From the NCBI GenBank assembly GCA_021777135.1, contig JAJYDX010000005.1, forward strand, positions 62,001 through 126,000: a stretch of 64,000 bases of DNA. The letters are read 5' to 3'. How positions within the stretch are numbered: the first letter of the stretch is position 1; every line of letters starts with the position of its first letter. The notes under the pieces were generated by a model. It had not been told where the DNA came from. It searched no databases and was given only the letters and a program-made list of their open reading frames with translations. Shown in pieces: positions 1 to 7,203 of the stretch. The position numbers were made by a program, and so were the translations under genes. This stretch comes from a bacterium (GTDB lineage: Bacteria > SZUA-79 > Acidulodesulfobacterales > Acidulodesulfobacteraceae).

Positions 1-105
1 CTTGCCTTCCTTCTGCGCCTCTTCGGAAAAAATCATATACTTAACGTGAGCCTGGCTTTCGCCGGCAAAAGCAGCTTTTAAATCTTCTTCCGTCATGCTT
101 CTCAT
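1..105 (-). CDS. rbr: Rubrerythrin / ferritin-like protein, N-terminal fragment
   Basis: Only the first 35 codons lie in the window; the gene runs off the left edge. The segment MTEEDLKAAFAGESQAHVKY matches the start of rubrerythrins, where the Glu of AGES(Q)A is a ligand of the di-iron centre. Rubrerythrins are cytoplasmic peroxide reductases of anaerobes. The start at 105 is chosen because a strong GGAGGG lies 7 bases upstream; the ATG three codons later (96) is the alternative. A good sigma-70-type promoter sits directly upstream. The family call rests on this short segment only. Confidence 0.8.
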   Translation of the reverse strand, partial: MRSMTEEDLKAAFAGESQAHVKYMIFSEEAQKEGK

Positions 106-128
106 GTTCAAACCCTCCGCATTTTAGG

Positions 129-156
129 TTTATATGTATTAAACTAAAAATATCAA
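129..156 (-). promoter_or_regulatory. Probable sigma-70 promoter of the rubrerythrin gene
   Basis: Reading the minus strand, TTGATA (151-156) and TATAAA (129-134) are separated by 16 bases. The start site would fall near 122, just before the GGAGGG ribosome site (113-118) and the ATG at 105. The -35 box overlaps the last codons of the upstream DUF3857 gene, so rubrerythrin can probably be expressed on its own. Confidence 0.5.
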
Positions 157-2114
157 TAAAAATAAACGTTCGATACGGCTATAAAATAATTTTTCAAATA
201 TGCCGCGTAAGTTCTTATGATTTTCCTGTATTTTTTATAGTCTTTAACCGGTATTTCGGGCTTTTTCGATTCAAATTTATATACGCAGTCCAGCTCATAT
301 TTATTTTCTGAAAAAGAACAACCGGAACTTGCGGAAACCGTTTTATCATAATATTTTAAAGGGGACGGCAAATAGTATATGCCGGATTTTTCAGGCAATT
401 TTATTTTTATTTTGTCTATATGCTCAAACGGATAGCCTATTATTAAAGGATAAATTCTTTTTTGCTTTAAAACGAGATTTACAAGGCTCATATCTATGGG
501 GGTCACAGAATGAAATACTAATTTATCCCCCTTTAATACTCCGTAATTACCGTCAATAAATTTTATCTCAAGCCTTACGTTTTTAGTAATTTTTTTAATA
601 TTTTTATATCTATATTTTTTTATATCGGCTCCGGGAATAAAATCATACAAAAAATTAGACGCCGCAATTTTTTTATTATAATTATCTTTGTTTTTCAGGG
701 AAGACCTTTCAAAATTAGAATATAATCCTTTATAAACTATTTCCGCATTTCCGGTAAGGTTTCCGTCCTTATCGAGCCTGCCTTTAAATAAAAAAATTTT
801 TTCGTTACTGTTGGGCTTTTCCGAAGGCGTGGAAATAAATTTAAAACCGTCCGGCTTCAGAAGGGCTACGCCTTTTCTGCCTGCCAAGACGAAAGGTATC
901 TGAAAAGCTTTATAAGAAGATGAATCCGGGTATAAATAATATCTTTGCATCTTGCCTTTTTCTTTCAGGTTTAAACCTACTAAAACCGAATCGAACTGCT
1001 TTGGGGAAACGTTATTAACGTTTAAACCGGCGACATTTAAAGACGGCATGAGAACCGGATACGCATAAATTCCTTCAGTTTTCAACATAGTTATAAGGAG
1101 TGCCGCCAACGACTTTGAATCGCCGTAACCGTTTGAAAACGTCAGGGCGGCAGGCTCAGGCTTGTAGCCGTTTAGACCGTAACCTACCCCTATATACCTA
1201 AAAGACTTTACAAAGCTGTAATAAATTGAAGCTGCTTTACGCTTAACGTTCCCGCTTTTATCATCCTTAACGGAAGATTCAACAAATTGCTTTATTTTTT
1301 CTGACGGTTTTCCGGCTCCAGCAAATAATGCGTTTATCCTGCCGCTCAAACCTTTCCATGACGTATAAGTGGAAACCGATATATATTTTCTTAAATTTTT
1401 TGTAGGCGGCATATATGATTCTTTTTTTATCGCGGGTATATTGTCAAGCGATATGCCTATTTCTATAAATTTTTTATTTTTAACATAAATTAATTTTCTT
1501 GAAACCGCGTTTCCGCCTAATTTATTTAAATATACATTGAGCTTTAGGCTGGCAGGATATATAAGCGAAAAGCTAATTTTTTTTACAGGTATGGTATAGG
1601 AAAAATAATTTGTATAAAAAACGCCGTTTTTAATAAGCGGCTTAAAATTATCCACCTCGTAAGAAAAATTTATTACCGAGCCGTTTTCCACAGCCGGCAT
1701 CGAAAGGGTCAGATATTTTATGTCGGAATAAGCCGGATAATTAACTGCGAATTCCGGAGAAACGATATTAACCGCGTGCTTTCCGACGGGAACTTTAAAC
1801 ATTCCCTTAAGCAGTGTATATGCGTAACGCAATTTAATTTTTTGATATTTCTCGGAAAAAGGTATGACGACCTCGGAATATTTATTTATTCCTCTTTGCG
1901 AAAGGATTTTTACGGATTCTGTCACGTATGTTTTTAATTCATATTTTTTATTTAATTTTAAAAAAACCTGTTTTTTTATTATGTATGCCCCGTAATTTTT
2001 GCCGCCGGAAACGTAAGCGTAAGAATCAGGCGGGGTTAAAAGACTTAGTAGGGTAATAATCCCGTAAGCGTAAAAAACAAACGTTACCAATAATTTTAAT
2101 TGCGCCTTTTTCAT
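153..2114 (-). CDS. DUF3857 / transglutaminase-like protein, catalytic residues missing
   Basis: 653 aa, exported: residues about 8-27 form a signal or anchor segment, so it probably acts in the periplasm or is membrane-tethered. Residues about 45-250 resemble the DUF3857 beta domain and about 290-400 the transglutaminase-like domain that usually follows it. In active relatives the core reads GDCKDKA...FNH...LDPT. Here the equivalent places read GDSKS (Ser333 in place of Cys), FDS (Ser376 in place of His) and YPDSS, so all three catalytic positions look lost. The C-terminal third is beta-rich with no recognised domain. It lies 32 bases downstream of the TIGR02757 gene and may share its transcript. 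Function is unknown; a structural or substrate-binding role is inferred from the dead site. Confidence 0.7.
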   Translation of the reverse strand: MKKAQLKLLVTFVFYAYGIITLLSLLTPPDSYAYVSGGKNYGAYIIKKQVFLKLNKKYELKTYVTESVKILSQRGINKYSEVVIPFSEKYQKIKLRYAYTLLKGMFKVPVGKHAVNIVSPEFAVNYPAYSDIKYLTLSMPAVENGSVINFSYEVDNFKPLIKNGVFYTNYFSYTIPVKKISFSLIYPASLKLNVYLNKLGGNAVSRKLIYVKNKKFIEIGISLDNIPAIKKESYMPPTKNLRKYISVSTYTSWKGLSGRINALFAGAGKPSEKIKQFVESSVKDDKSGNVKRKAASIYYSFVKSFRYIGVGYGLNGYKPEPAALTFSNGYGDSKSLAALLITMLKTEGIYAYPVLMPSLNVAGLNVNNVSPKQFDSVLVGLNLKEKGKMQRYYLYPDSSSYKAFQIPFVLAGRKGVALLKPDGFKFISTPSEKPNSNEKIFLFKGRLDKDGNLTGNAEIVYKGLYSNFERSSLKNKDNYNKKIAASNFLYDFIPGADIKKYRYKNIKKITKNVRLEIKFIDGNYGVLKGDKLVFHSVTPIDMSLVNLVLKQKRIYPLIIGYPFEHIDKIKIKLPEKSGIYYLPSPLKYYDKTVSASSGCSFSENKYELDCVYKFESKKPEIPVKDYKKYRKIIRTYAAYLKNYFIAVSNVYFY

Positions 2115-2146
2115 TAATAATCCCTTTTAAAATATTAATATTTTAT

Positions 2147-3307
2147 TTATCCTTTTAAATTGCAAATATCATAAATATCACATTTCTCGCAGTCTGTTTC
2201 GTTCCTGTTTTTTTTGCATAAATTTAATATTCCAAGCCTTGTAATCGCGAAATCATACTTTACCGGGTCGTAATAATCGAGTTTTTTAAGACTTTCCGTT
2301 ATTTCTTCCGCCATTTTAAAAGTCGGATTTTTACGGGAGGTTAAACCTATGTACCGGCTGATTCTGCCTATGTGGGTATCTACAGGCATTATGAGCTGAT
2401 AAGGCTGGACTACGCCCTGCCATATTCCGAAATCGAGGTTATCGGAATTTCTTACCATCCACCTTAAATATAAATTTATCCTTTTGCAGGGGCTGTTTTC
2501 CGCGGGTGAAGTAAAAAAGAAGCGCACCATTGAATACCCGGGAGGCGTCGCGGTACCGTAAACAGGCGAAAAATCAATTATTTCGAGGGCTCTTTTTGAA
2601 AAACTTATTAAAGCGTTTTTCAAATTTAGTTCCGACGGATTATAGCCCTTTAAAAAAAAATTTTCTATGGAACCATATTTTTTTAATATTTCGCTTAAAA
2701 TTAAAAATAAGGCTACGACGTCTTTCTCTTTTATGAACCGGTAGTAAAAACCTTTAAAAAGTTTAAATCCTTCGTCAACATCAAAATTCAAAGTAAATTC
2801 ATAGAACTTGTGATTTACCGCTTTATCTATTTTATCTAAAATTTTAAGTATCTGGCTTACCCCGCCGAATGCAAATCCAGACGCTATGAAACCAGCAATC
2901 TCTATATCTTTCGGGTCGGAGAATTTATGAACGAAACCTAGCGGGTCGGAATAAAGATACGATTCTTCAAATTTATTATATAAATCTTCTAAGCATTCCT
3001 TTAATTTTAACGTTTTATTTCCTTCGCCGAAGGATTTAACCTGACTGATAATTCCGCCTTTGTAAACGAATGTTTTTCCCCCGGGCAAAGACCAGCAGTC
3101 GCCCTCTTCGAGGGGATAAGGAACGTTCATTCCCCTGCCTATAAAAACCTCTTTCCCGTCTATTTTCGTATAAAAATTAAAATCGTTGTCTTCCCAAATT
3201 AAAGACCCGCCGGAAATTGAAGGTTTTCCGTCAGATTTCTTTGCGGAATTTAACTCGTTTAATTTATGCTCCGGCGTTTCTTCGCCTTTTTTATGTTCAA
3301 AGCTCAT
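2147..3307 (-). CDS. TIGR02757 (DUF2400) family protein with N-terminal extension and Fe-S-like cysteine loop
   Basis: 386 aa. Residues about 105-386 match the TIGR02757/DUF2400 family: LYSDPLGFVHKFSDP, then GFIASGFAFGGVSQI, then MPVDTHIGRISRYIGL. That last stretch and the C-terminal cysteine set C364-X8-C373-X2-C376-X5-C382 recall HhH-GPD DNA glycosylases of the endonuclease III type, which carry C-X6-C-X2-C-X5-C around a [4Fe-4S] cluster. A nucleic-acid role is therefore plausible but unproven. The family is usually near 250 residues; the first ~100 here are extra, with a compact-looking part at 34-90. The start at 3307 has no clear ribosome site, so part of the extension could be mis-called. 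Confidence 0.72.
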   Translation of the reverse strand: MSFEHKKGEETPEHKLNELNSAKKSDGKPSISGGSLIWEDNDFNFYTKIDGKEVFIGRGMNVPYPLEEGDCWSLPGGKTFVYKGGIISQVKSFGEGNKTLKLKECLEDLYNKFEESYLYSDPLGFVHKFSDPKDIEIAGFIASGFAFGGVSQILKILDKIDKAVNHKFYEFTLNFDVDEGFKLFKGFYYRFIKEKDVVALFLILSEILKKYGSIENFFLKGYNPSELNLKNALISFSKRALEIIDFSPVYGTATPPGYSMVRFFFTSPAENSPCKRINLYLRWMVRNSDNLDFGIWQGVVQPYQLIMPVDTHIGRISRYIGLTSRKNPTFKMAEEITESLKKLDYYDPVKYDFAITRLGILNLCKKNRNETDCEKCDIYDICNLKG

Positions 3308-3387
3308 TGCAAATATATATATTGTTATGTTTAAAAAATTATAAAATTTTCCTGATTGGTTTTATTTTGTAACGTTTCGATTGCCTA

Positions 3388-4593
3388 CTAATCCTGGGTT
3401 ATTTTATAAGCAAAATCCAATCCGAATTTTTCGCAGTTTAGCAAATCTTCTTCAAACGGAGTCATTTGAATTTTCAATCCTTCCTGAACTATAACAAACC
3501 TAAGGCTTTTAAGAATATCCTGAACCATCTGAACCGCTTCTCCGCTCCATCCGTAACAGCCGAAAACGGCGGCTCTTTTATTTTTTACGTTAAGCATGAC
3601 CAAAGACGATATCATATCGAATATGGGTTTAGGCGGTTTAGCGTTTAACGTCGGCGAACCTACTATTACGGCATCGGCTCTTTCAATATTATCTACGACG
3701 TCTTTAATATCGCTTTCGACGAGGTTTATTAAAGAAACCTCGGTCAGTCCGTCTATGTTTGCGCCTTTTGCGATATGTTTCGCCATTTCTTCGGTATTGC
3801 CGTAAGCAGAAGCATAAATTACCGCTATTTTTTTAACGGTTGAATCTGGGTTTGACGCCTTGCTTGCTTCCATATACCAGTCTATATATTTTTTCAAATC
3901 TTTTCTTAAAACAGGACCGTGCGACGGGGCTATTATTTCTATATCGTAATTTTTAAGCTTATCGAGAGCGCTTAAAGAATAATTCTTAAAAGGTCGCATT
4001 ATATGGGTAAAATAAAATTTGAAAGCCTCGAAAGCCTCGTCTTTGTCTGCCAATAAATCGTTAAAAACATTTGCGTCGCAGTAATGCGCCCCGAAGAAAT
4101 CGCATGGAAAGAGGATTTTATCTTCTTTTAGATAACTGAACATTGTATCGGGCCAGTGCAGGAAAGGAGCGCTGATAAACTCCAGCGTTTTCCCGCCCAA
4201 ATCTAACGAATCTCCGTCTCCTACCGTGATATTATTGTAATCTTTTTTTATTATATGCTTGACGAAATGATGGGCATTTTTAGAATAAACCAAAGTCGCG
4301 TCTTTCGCAATTTCTTTAATCAGGTGAAGCGAGCCGGAATGGTCAGGCTCCGTATGGTTAATAACTATATAATCTATTTTTGATATATCGGTAAGACCGC
4401 TTAATTTACTTATCAGCTGGTCTTTAGTATTTAGTTTTACGGTGTCAATAAGAGCTGATTTTTCGCTCCCCTGAATAAAATAAGAATTATAGGTCGTACC
4501 GTGCGCGGTTGGAATAACTATATCGAAAACTCTCAAATCCGGGTCGAAAGCGCCGGTATAAAACACGCCGTCTTTTATTTTAAGACCTTCCAT
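3388..4593 (-). CDS. Flavodiiron protein (A-type flavoprotein, O2/NO reductase)
   Basis: Cytoplasmic enzyme reducing O2 to water and/or NO to N2O. The N-terminal metallo-beta-lactamase-like domain keeps all di-iron ligand motifs: H80-x-E82-x-D84-H85 (NHTEPDHSGS), the His of FLHWPD, the Asp of PCDFFGAHY and the His of PSHGPV. The C-terminal third is a flavodoxin domain beginning IYASAYGNTEEMAKHI, the FMN phosphate loop. No rubredoxin domain is fused. The frame stays open to a TTG at 4641, but ATG 4593 has a GGGAGG 9 bases upstream and gives 401 aa, the family norm, so it is preferred. With the nearby rubrerythrin it suggests oxygen and peroxide defence in an anaerobe. Confidence 0.92.
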   Translation of the reverse strand: MEGLKIKDGVFYTGAFDPDLRVFDIVIPTAHGTTYNSYFIQGSEKSALIDTVKLNTKDQLISKLSGLTDISKIDYIVINHTEPDHSGSLHLIKEIAKDATLVYSKNAHHFVKHIIKKDYNNITVGDGDSLDLGGKTLEFISAPFLHWPDTMFSYLKEDKILFPCDFFGAHYCDANVFNDLLADKDEAFEAFKFYFTHIMRPFKNYSLSALDKLKNYDIEIIAPSHGPVLRKDLKKYIDWYMEASKASNPDSTVKKIAVIYASAYGNTEEMAKHIAKGANIDGLTEVSLINLVESDIKDVVDNIERADAVIVGSPTLNAKPPKPIFDMISSLVMLNVKNKRAAVFGCYGWSGEAVQMVQDILKSLRFVIVQEGLKIQMTPFEEDLLNCEKFGLDFAYKITQD

Positions 4594-4682
4594 AGACTTA
4601 AACCTCCCATTTAAGTTTAAGGTTTTATAAAAATTAGGCAAACTAATAAATTCAATTCAATTCAATCAATATGCTTTTTATG

Positions 4683-4691
4683 ATTATATCA
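4683..4691 (-). promoter_or_regulatory. Possible extended -10 promoter of the flavodiiron gene
   Basis: The minus strand reads TGATATAAT, a perfect -10 hexamer (4683-4688) with the TG of an extended -10. No good -35 is seen; TTATAA lies at the correct distance. The start would be about 80 bases upstream of ATG 4593. The surroundings are very AT-rich, so chance matches are likely. Confidence 0.35.
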
Positions 4692-4751
4692 TATATAATA
4701 ATCAATTATAAGGGCGTAACTTAAATAAGCATATACTACTTAGCAAAAAAA

Positions 4752-5927
4752 ATGAGAGAATTAAGCATATATACGCATATACCCTTCTGTAAAAGCAAAT
4801 GCAATTACTGCAATTTTTATTCTATACCTTTGCCGGGGCTAAAACCGATACGCAATTATGACGTTTTTAAAGAATATGGCGGACTTTTAATAAAAGAAAT
4901 AGAAACCGAGTCCGAAAAATATTCTTTTGCGGGTTCTTATGTAAAAAGCATATATTTCGGCGGAGGCACGCCCTCAATTATGCCCGAAAATTTTTTTAAA
5001 GAATTTACATCATATATATACAAAAATTTTAAGTTATCCGGCGACGCCGAAATCACCGCGGAGATAAACCCTGAAAGCGCTAGCCTTGAGAAGCTGTCGG
5101 CATTTAAATACTTAGGCATAAACCGCCTGTCGATAGGCGCGCAAAGTTTTAACGATAAGGTTTTAAAGACGGCGGGCAGAATACATACGGCTAAAAATAT
5201 TTTCGATGCCGTAAACAATGCAAAAAAAGCCGGTTTCAAAAATATTTCGCTCGATTTAATATTGGGACTTCCGGAACAAATCGAAGATATTTTTTACGAA
5301 GACGCAAAAGCCTTATTGGATATGGAGCCGGCTCATATTTCCGCCTATATGTTAAGCGTCGAAAAGGGAACTAAATTTTACGAAATTTATAGCGATAAAA
5401 ATAAAGACGCCGGATTTATTAATGAGGAAAAAATAGCGGAATATTATGAAATACTATGTAAAATATTAAGCGAAAAAGGCTACGACCGTTATGAAATATC
5501 TAATTTTGCAAAAAAAGGGTATGAAAGCAGGCATAATATTAATTACTGGAAAAGAGGCGAATATTTGGGGCTGGGACCTTCGGCATCTTCTTTTTTTAAA
5601 CTTGAAGACGGAAAAGAAATAAGAAAAACAAACGTATCGGATTTGAATAGTTTTGCGGATAGTATTTTAAATAAAACGAACGGCAAAAAAACGGAAAAAA
5701 ATTCAATAGAAATTTTGACTGAAAAAGATAAAATAAACGAAGAGATATTTTTATCCTTAAGAACGGCTTACGGAATTAACGCAAAAAGACTATATGAATT
5801 AACCGGTCGGGAAACTATCGATATATTCATAAATGAAGGGCTTATGCAAAATTTTAAGGAAAATATCATACTCACTTTAAAAGGCATACTTTTATCTTCT
5901 GAAATATTTGCGCGCATTATGGTTTAG
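4752..5927 (+). CDS. hemW: Radical SAM protein HemW (coproporphyrinogen III oxidase-like)
   Basis: 391 aa. The radical SAM cluster is C13-X3-C17-X2-C20 in HIPFCKSKCNYCNF, followed by GGGTPS and INPES, then RLSIGAQSFND...LKTAGRIHTA, all typical of HemW/HemN-like proteins. The C-terminal HemN domain (about 305-385) has a winged-helix look. HemW is a heme chaperone rather than a true oxygen-independent CPO. True HemN enzymes have an extra N-terminal segment that is missing here, which favours HemW. The gene stands alone on the plus strand, divergent from the flavodiiron gene; no strong ribosome site precedes the ATG. Confidence 0.88.
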   Translation: MRELSIYTHIPFCKSKCNYCNFYSIPLPGLKPIRNYDVFKEYGGLLIKEIETESEKYSFAGSYVKSIYFGGGTPSIMPENFFKEFTSYIYKNFKLSGDAEITAEINPESASLEKLSAFKYLGINRLSIGAQSFNDKVLKTAGRIHTAKNIFDAVNNAKKAGFKNISLDLILGLPEQIEDIFYEDAKALLDMEPAHISAYMLSVEKGTKFYEIYSDKNKDAGFINEEKIAEYYEILCKILSEKGYDRYEISNFAKKGYESRHNINYWKRGEYLGLGPSASSFFKLEDGKEIRKTNVSDLNSFADSILNKTNGKKTEKNSIEILTEKDKINEEIFLSLRTAYGINAKRLYELTGRETIDIFINEGLMQNFKENIILTLKGILLSSEIFARIMV

Positions 5928-5947
5928 TTTAGTCCGGCAGTTTTCTA

Positions 5948-5976
5948 TTGCAATAATAGGAATCAATATTTATAAT
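5948..5976 (+). promoter_or_regulatory. Probable sigma-70 promoter of tRNA-Ser
   Basis: TTGCAA (5948-5953), a 17-base spacer and a perfect TATAAT (5971-5976) lie in the gap between hemW and the tRNA. The start site would be near 5983, leaving about 45 bases of 5' leader for processing. Confidence 0.6.
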
Positions 5977-6028
5977 ATTACGATAACATTTTTTGGTCTG
6001 CAAAAGCTAAAGAAGTATTATTATTTTA

Positions 6029-6117
<89 letters not shown>

Positions 6118-6166
6118 GTTTATTTGTAACGCAAAGTAATTTTATTACAGGTTTTAGATACGGCAG

Positions 6167-6189
6167 GCGAGAGGGGTTCGAACCCACGG
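6167..6189 (-). pseudogene. Inverted remnant of a tRNA-Ser 3' end
   Basis: Reading the minus strand, this piece follows the T-arm and 3' acceptor side of the intact tRNA-Ser (CCGxGGGTTCGAAxCCC, then CTCTCxC) with only a few mismatches. Just upstream on the same strand GCGCGCTTCGCGC could be a variable arm. There is no acceptor 5' half, D-arm or anticodon arm, and no CCA. It is probably a degenerate copy left by a rearrangement next to the tRNA. Confidence 0.4.
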
Positions 6190-6223
6190 TAAGCGCGAAG
6201 CGCGCAAGGGGAAGTTCGGACTT

Positions 6224-6481
6224 AAGCTAAGTTATCAAGGGAGTTCTGGGTTTTTAGCTCCCCTCCTTTTTAATGAGAAGTTGTATATCTAAAGCTAAGT
6301 TATCAAGGGAGTTAGGGTTTTTAGCTCCCCTCCTTTTTAAGGAGGGGTTGTATATCTAAAGCTAAGTTGTCAAGGGAGTTAGGGTTTTTAGCTCCCCTCC
6401 TTTTTAAGGAGGGGTTGTATATCTAAAGCTAAGTTGTCAAGGGAGTTAGGGTTTTTAGCTCCCCTCCTTTTTAAGGAGGGG
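6224..6481. repeat. Four tandem 67-68 bp units with an internal hairpin
   Basis: Units start at about 6224, 6292, 6359 and 6426, each beginning AAGCTAAGTTxTCAAGGGAG and then GTTTTTAGCTCCCCTCC. Units 2-4 carry a near-perfect hairpin with a 9-bp stem (CCCCTCCTT against AAGGAGGGG) and loop TTT; unit 1 has lost the right stem (TTAATGAGAAG). Units 2, 3 and 4 are almost identical, suggesting recent amplification. No reading frame is conserved through the array, and there are no variable spacers, so it is not CRISPR. Confidence 0.9.
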
Positions 6482-6509
6482 TGGCAGGCAAAGCCTGCCG
6501 GGGTGGTTT
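6457..6509. repeat. Left arm of 53-bp inverted repeat
   Basis: Runs from AGCTCCCCTCC through GGCAGGC-AAA-GCCTGCC to GGGGTGGTTT. It is the reverse complement of 6906-6958 apart from the AAA/TTT loop of the second hairpin. Its last base is also the first base of the DUF559 stop codon (TGA on the minus strand). Confidence 0.9.
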
Positions 6510-6898
6510 CAGGGTAACGCGGACGTCTTCCCAAATTCTTTTTTTATGCAATCAATCAAGTTCTCAAGATTTTCAAAAACTGCTTTATTTTCAAAGCGCA
6601 AAACTTTTATCCCATAATGAAATAAAAACAAATCGCGCTCATTGTCGTATTCAGCCTGCGTCTCTATATTATGAACTTCACCGTCTAATTCAATAGCCAA
6701 TTTTTCGGACGGGCAATAAAAATCCAATATATAATTATTGACGCTATGCTGTCTCCGAAATTTCCTGCCGTCTAATTGCTTATTTTGTAAATATCTCCAG
6801 AGTTTGGATTCCGCGGGCGTTAAATTTTTACGTAATCGCCTGCGGAATGTTTTTAATATTTTTTTATTGTTTATAAGATTATCAACTTTATTTTGCAT
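6509..6898 (-). CDS. DUF559 endonuclease-like protein (Vsr/restriction-nuclease fold)
   Basis: 129 aa from ATG 6898. The family signature is complete: NLTPAESKLWRYL (26-38), GRKFRRQHSVNNYILDFYCP (44-63), LAIELDG (67-73), the D..R helix near 85-89 and GIKVLRFEN (96-104). D59, E70 and D72 fit the metal-binding positions of the PD-(D/E)XK-type fold shared with very-short-patch-repair endonucleases. The frame is open to an ATG at 6934, but those 12 residues (MAGFACRGGFGI) are just a translation of the inverted repeat, so 6898 is preferred. The gene fills the gap between the two inverted repeats. Function of DUF559 is not established; a nuclease acting on its own flanking hairpins is speculation. 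Confidence 0.85.
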   Translation of the reverse strand: MQNKVDNLINNKKILKTFRRRLRKNLTPAESKLWRYLQNKQLDGRKFRRQHSVNNYILDFYCPSEKLAIELDGEVHNIETQAEYDNERDLFLFHYGIKVLRFENKAVFENLENLIDCIKKEFGKTSALP

Positions 6899-6905
6899 TA
6901 TACCA

Positions 6906-6958
6906 AAACCACCCCGGCAGGCAAAGCCTGCCACCCCTCCTTAAAAAGGAGGGGAGCT
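6906..6958. repeat. Right arm of 53-bp inverted repeat
   Basis: Starts AAACCACCCCGGCAGGC and ends AAGGAGGGGAGCT, the reverse complement of 6457-6509. It lies just upstream of the DUF559 start, so its hairpins would be in the 5' leader of that gene's mRNA. Confidence 0.9.
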
Positions 6959-7071
6959 AAAAAACCAAACTCCTAAACCCTAGAACTATCAAACCCAAAC
7001 TACCAAACCCAAACTCGAACTCTAGAATTCCAGAACTACCGAACTCACGAACTCCTAAACTCTCGAACTCC
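6959..7071. repeat. Degenerate short tandem repeat, about 8-12 bp motif (A)AACTC/GAACTACC
   Basis: About 110 bases rich in A and C made of loosely repeated words such as AAACTCCTAAACCC, CAAACCCAAACTACC, GAACTCGAAC and GAACTCACGAACTCC. It interrupts what would otherwise be an inverted copy of the 67-bp unit, between its AGCTAAAAA part and its ACTCCCTTG part. No coding potential is apparent on either strand. Confidence 0.65.
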
Positions 7072-7130
7072 CTTGGCAGATTAGCTTTAGATATACAACT
7101 TCTCATTAAAAAGGGGATTGGCTAAAAACT
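7066..7130. repeat. Inverted, diverged copy of the 67-bp unit
   Basis: On the minus strand this reads AGTTTTTAGCC, CCCCTTTTTAATGAGAAG, TTGTATATCTAAAGCTAA, then CAAGGGAGT, which is unit 1 of the left array (6224-6291) joined to the start of the next unit. It has the same TTAATGAGAAG variant as unit 1. The whole 6.2-7.1 kb island is thus framed by inverted copies. Positions 7131-7203 beyond it show nothing recognisable. Confidence 0.75.
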
Positions 7131-7203
7131 CGAATGCTTTAAGCGATACGCGACTTGATATAAGCCTATAAGTTCCATAAGATTAAGAATTAACCCAAAT
7201 TAT

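Larger units (their letters stand above)
6457..6958. mobile_element. Inverted-repeat element carrying a DUF559 nuclease gene
   Basis: Two 53-bp arms (6457-6509 and 6906-6958) are reverse complements except for a 3-base loop, and the DUF559 coding region (6509-6898) fills the space between them. Each arm contains two hairpins in a row: the CCCCTCCTT stem-loop and GGCAGGCAAAGCCTGCC. Such subterminal hairpins recall IS200/IS605 and REP/RAYT elements, but no transposase is encoded. The left arm overlaps the last tandem unit, so element and array share sequence. Calling it mobile is inference from structure; no target-site duplication was established. Confidence 0.55.

Noticed and set aside
4594-4641. 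Longer flavodiiron start at TTG 4641
   Set aside because: No ribosome site and 16 residues not found in the family; ATG 4593 has a strong GGGAGG.
6224-6481. Tandem repeats considered as a CRISPR array
   Set aside because: The 67-bp units are contiguous, without unique spacers, and no cas genes are nearby.
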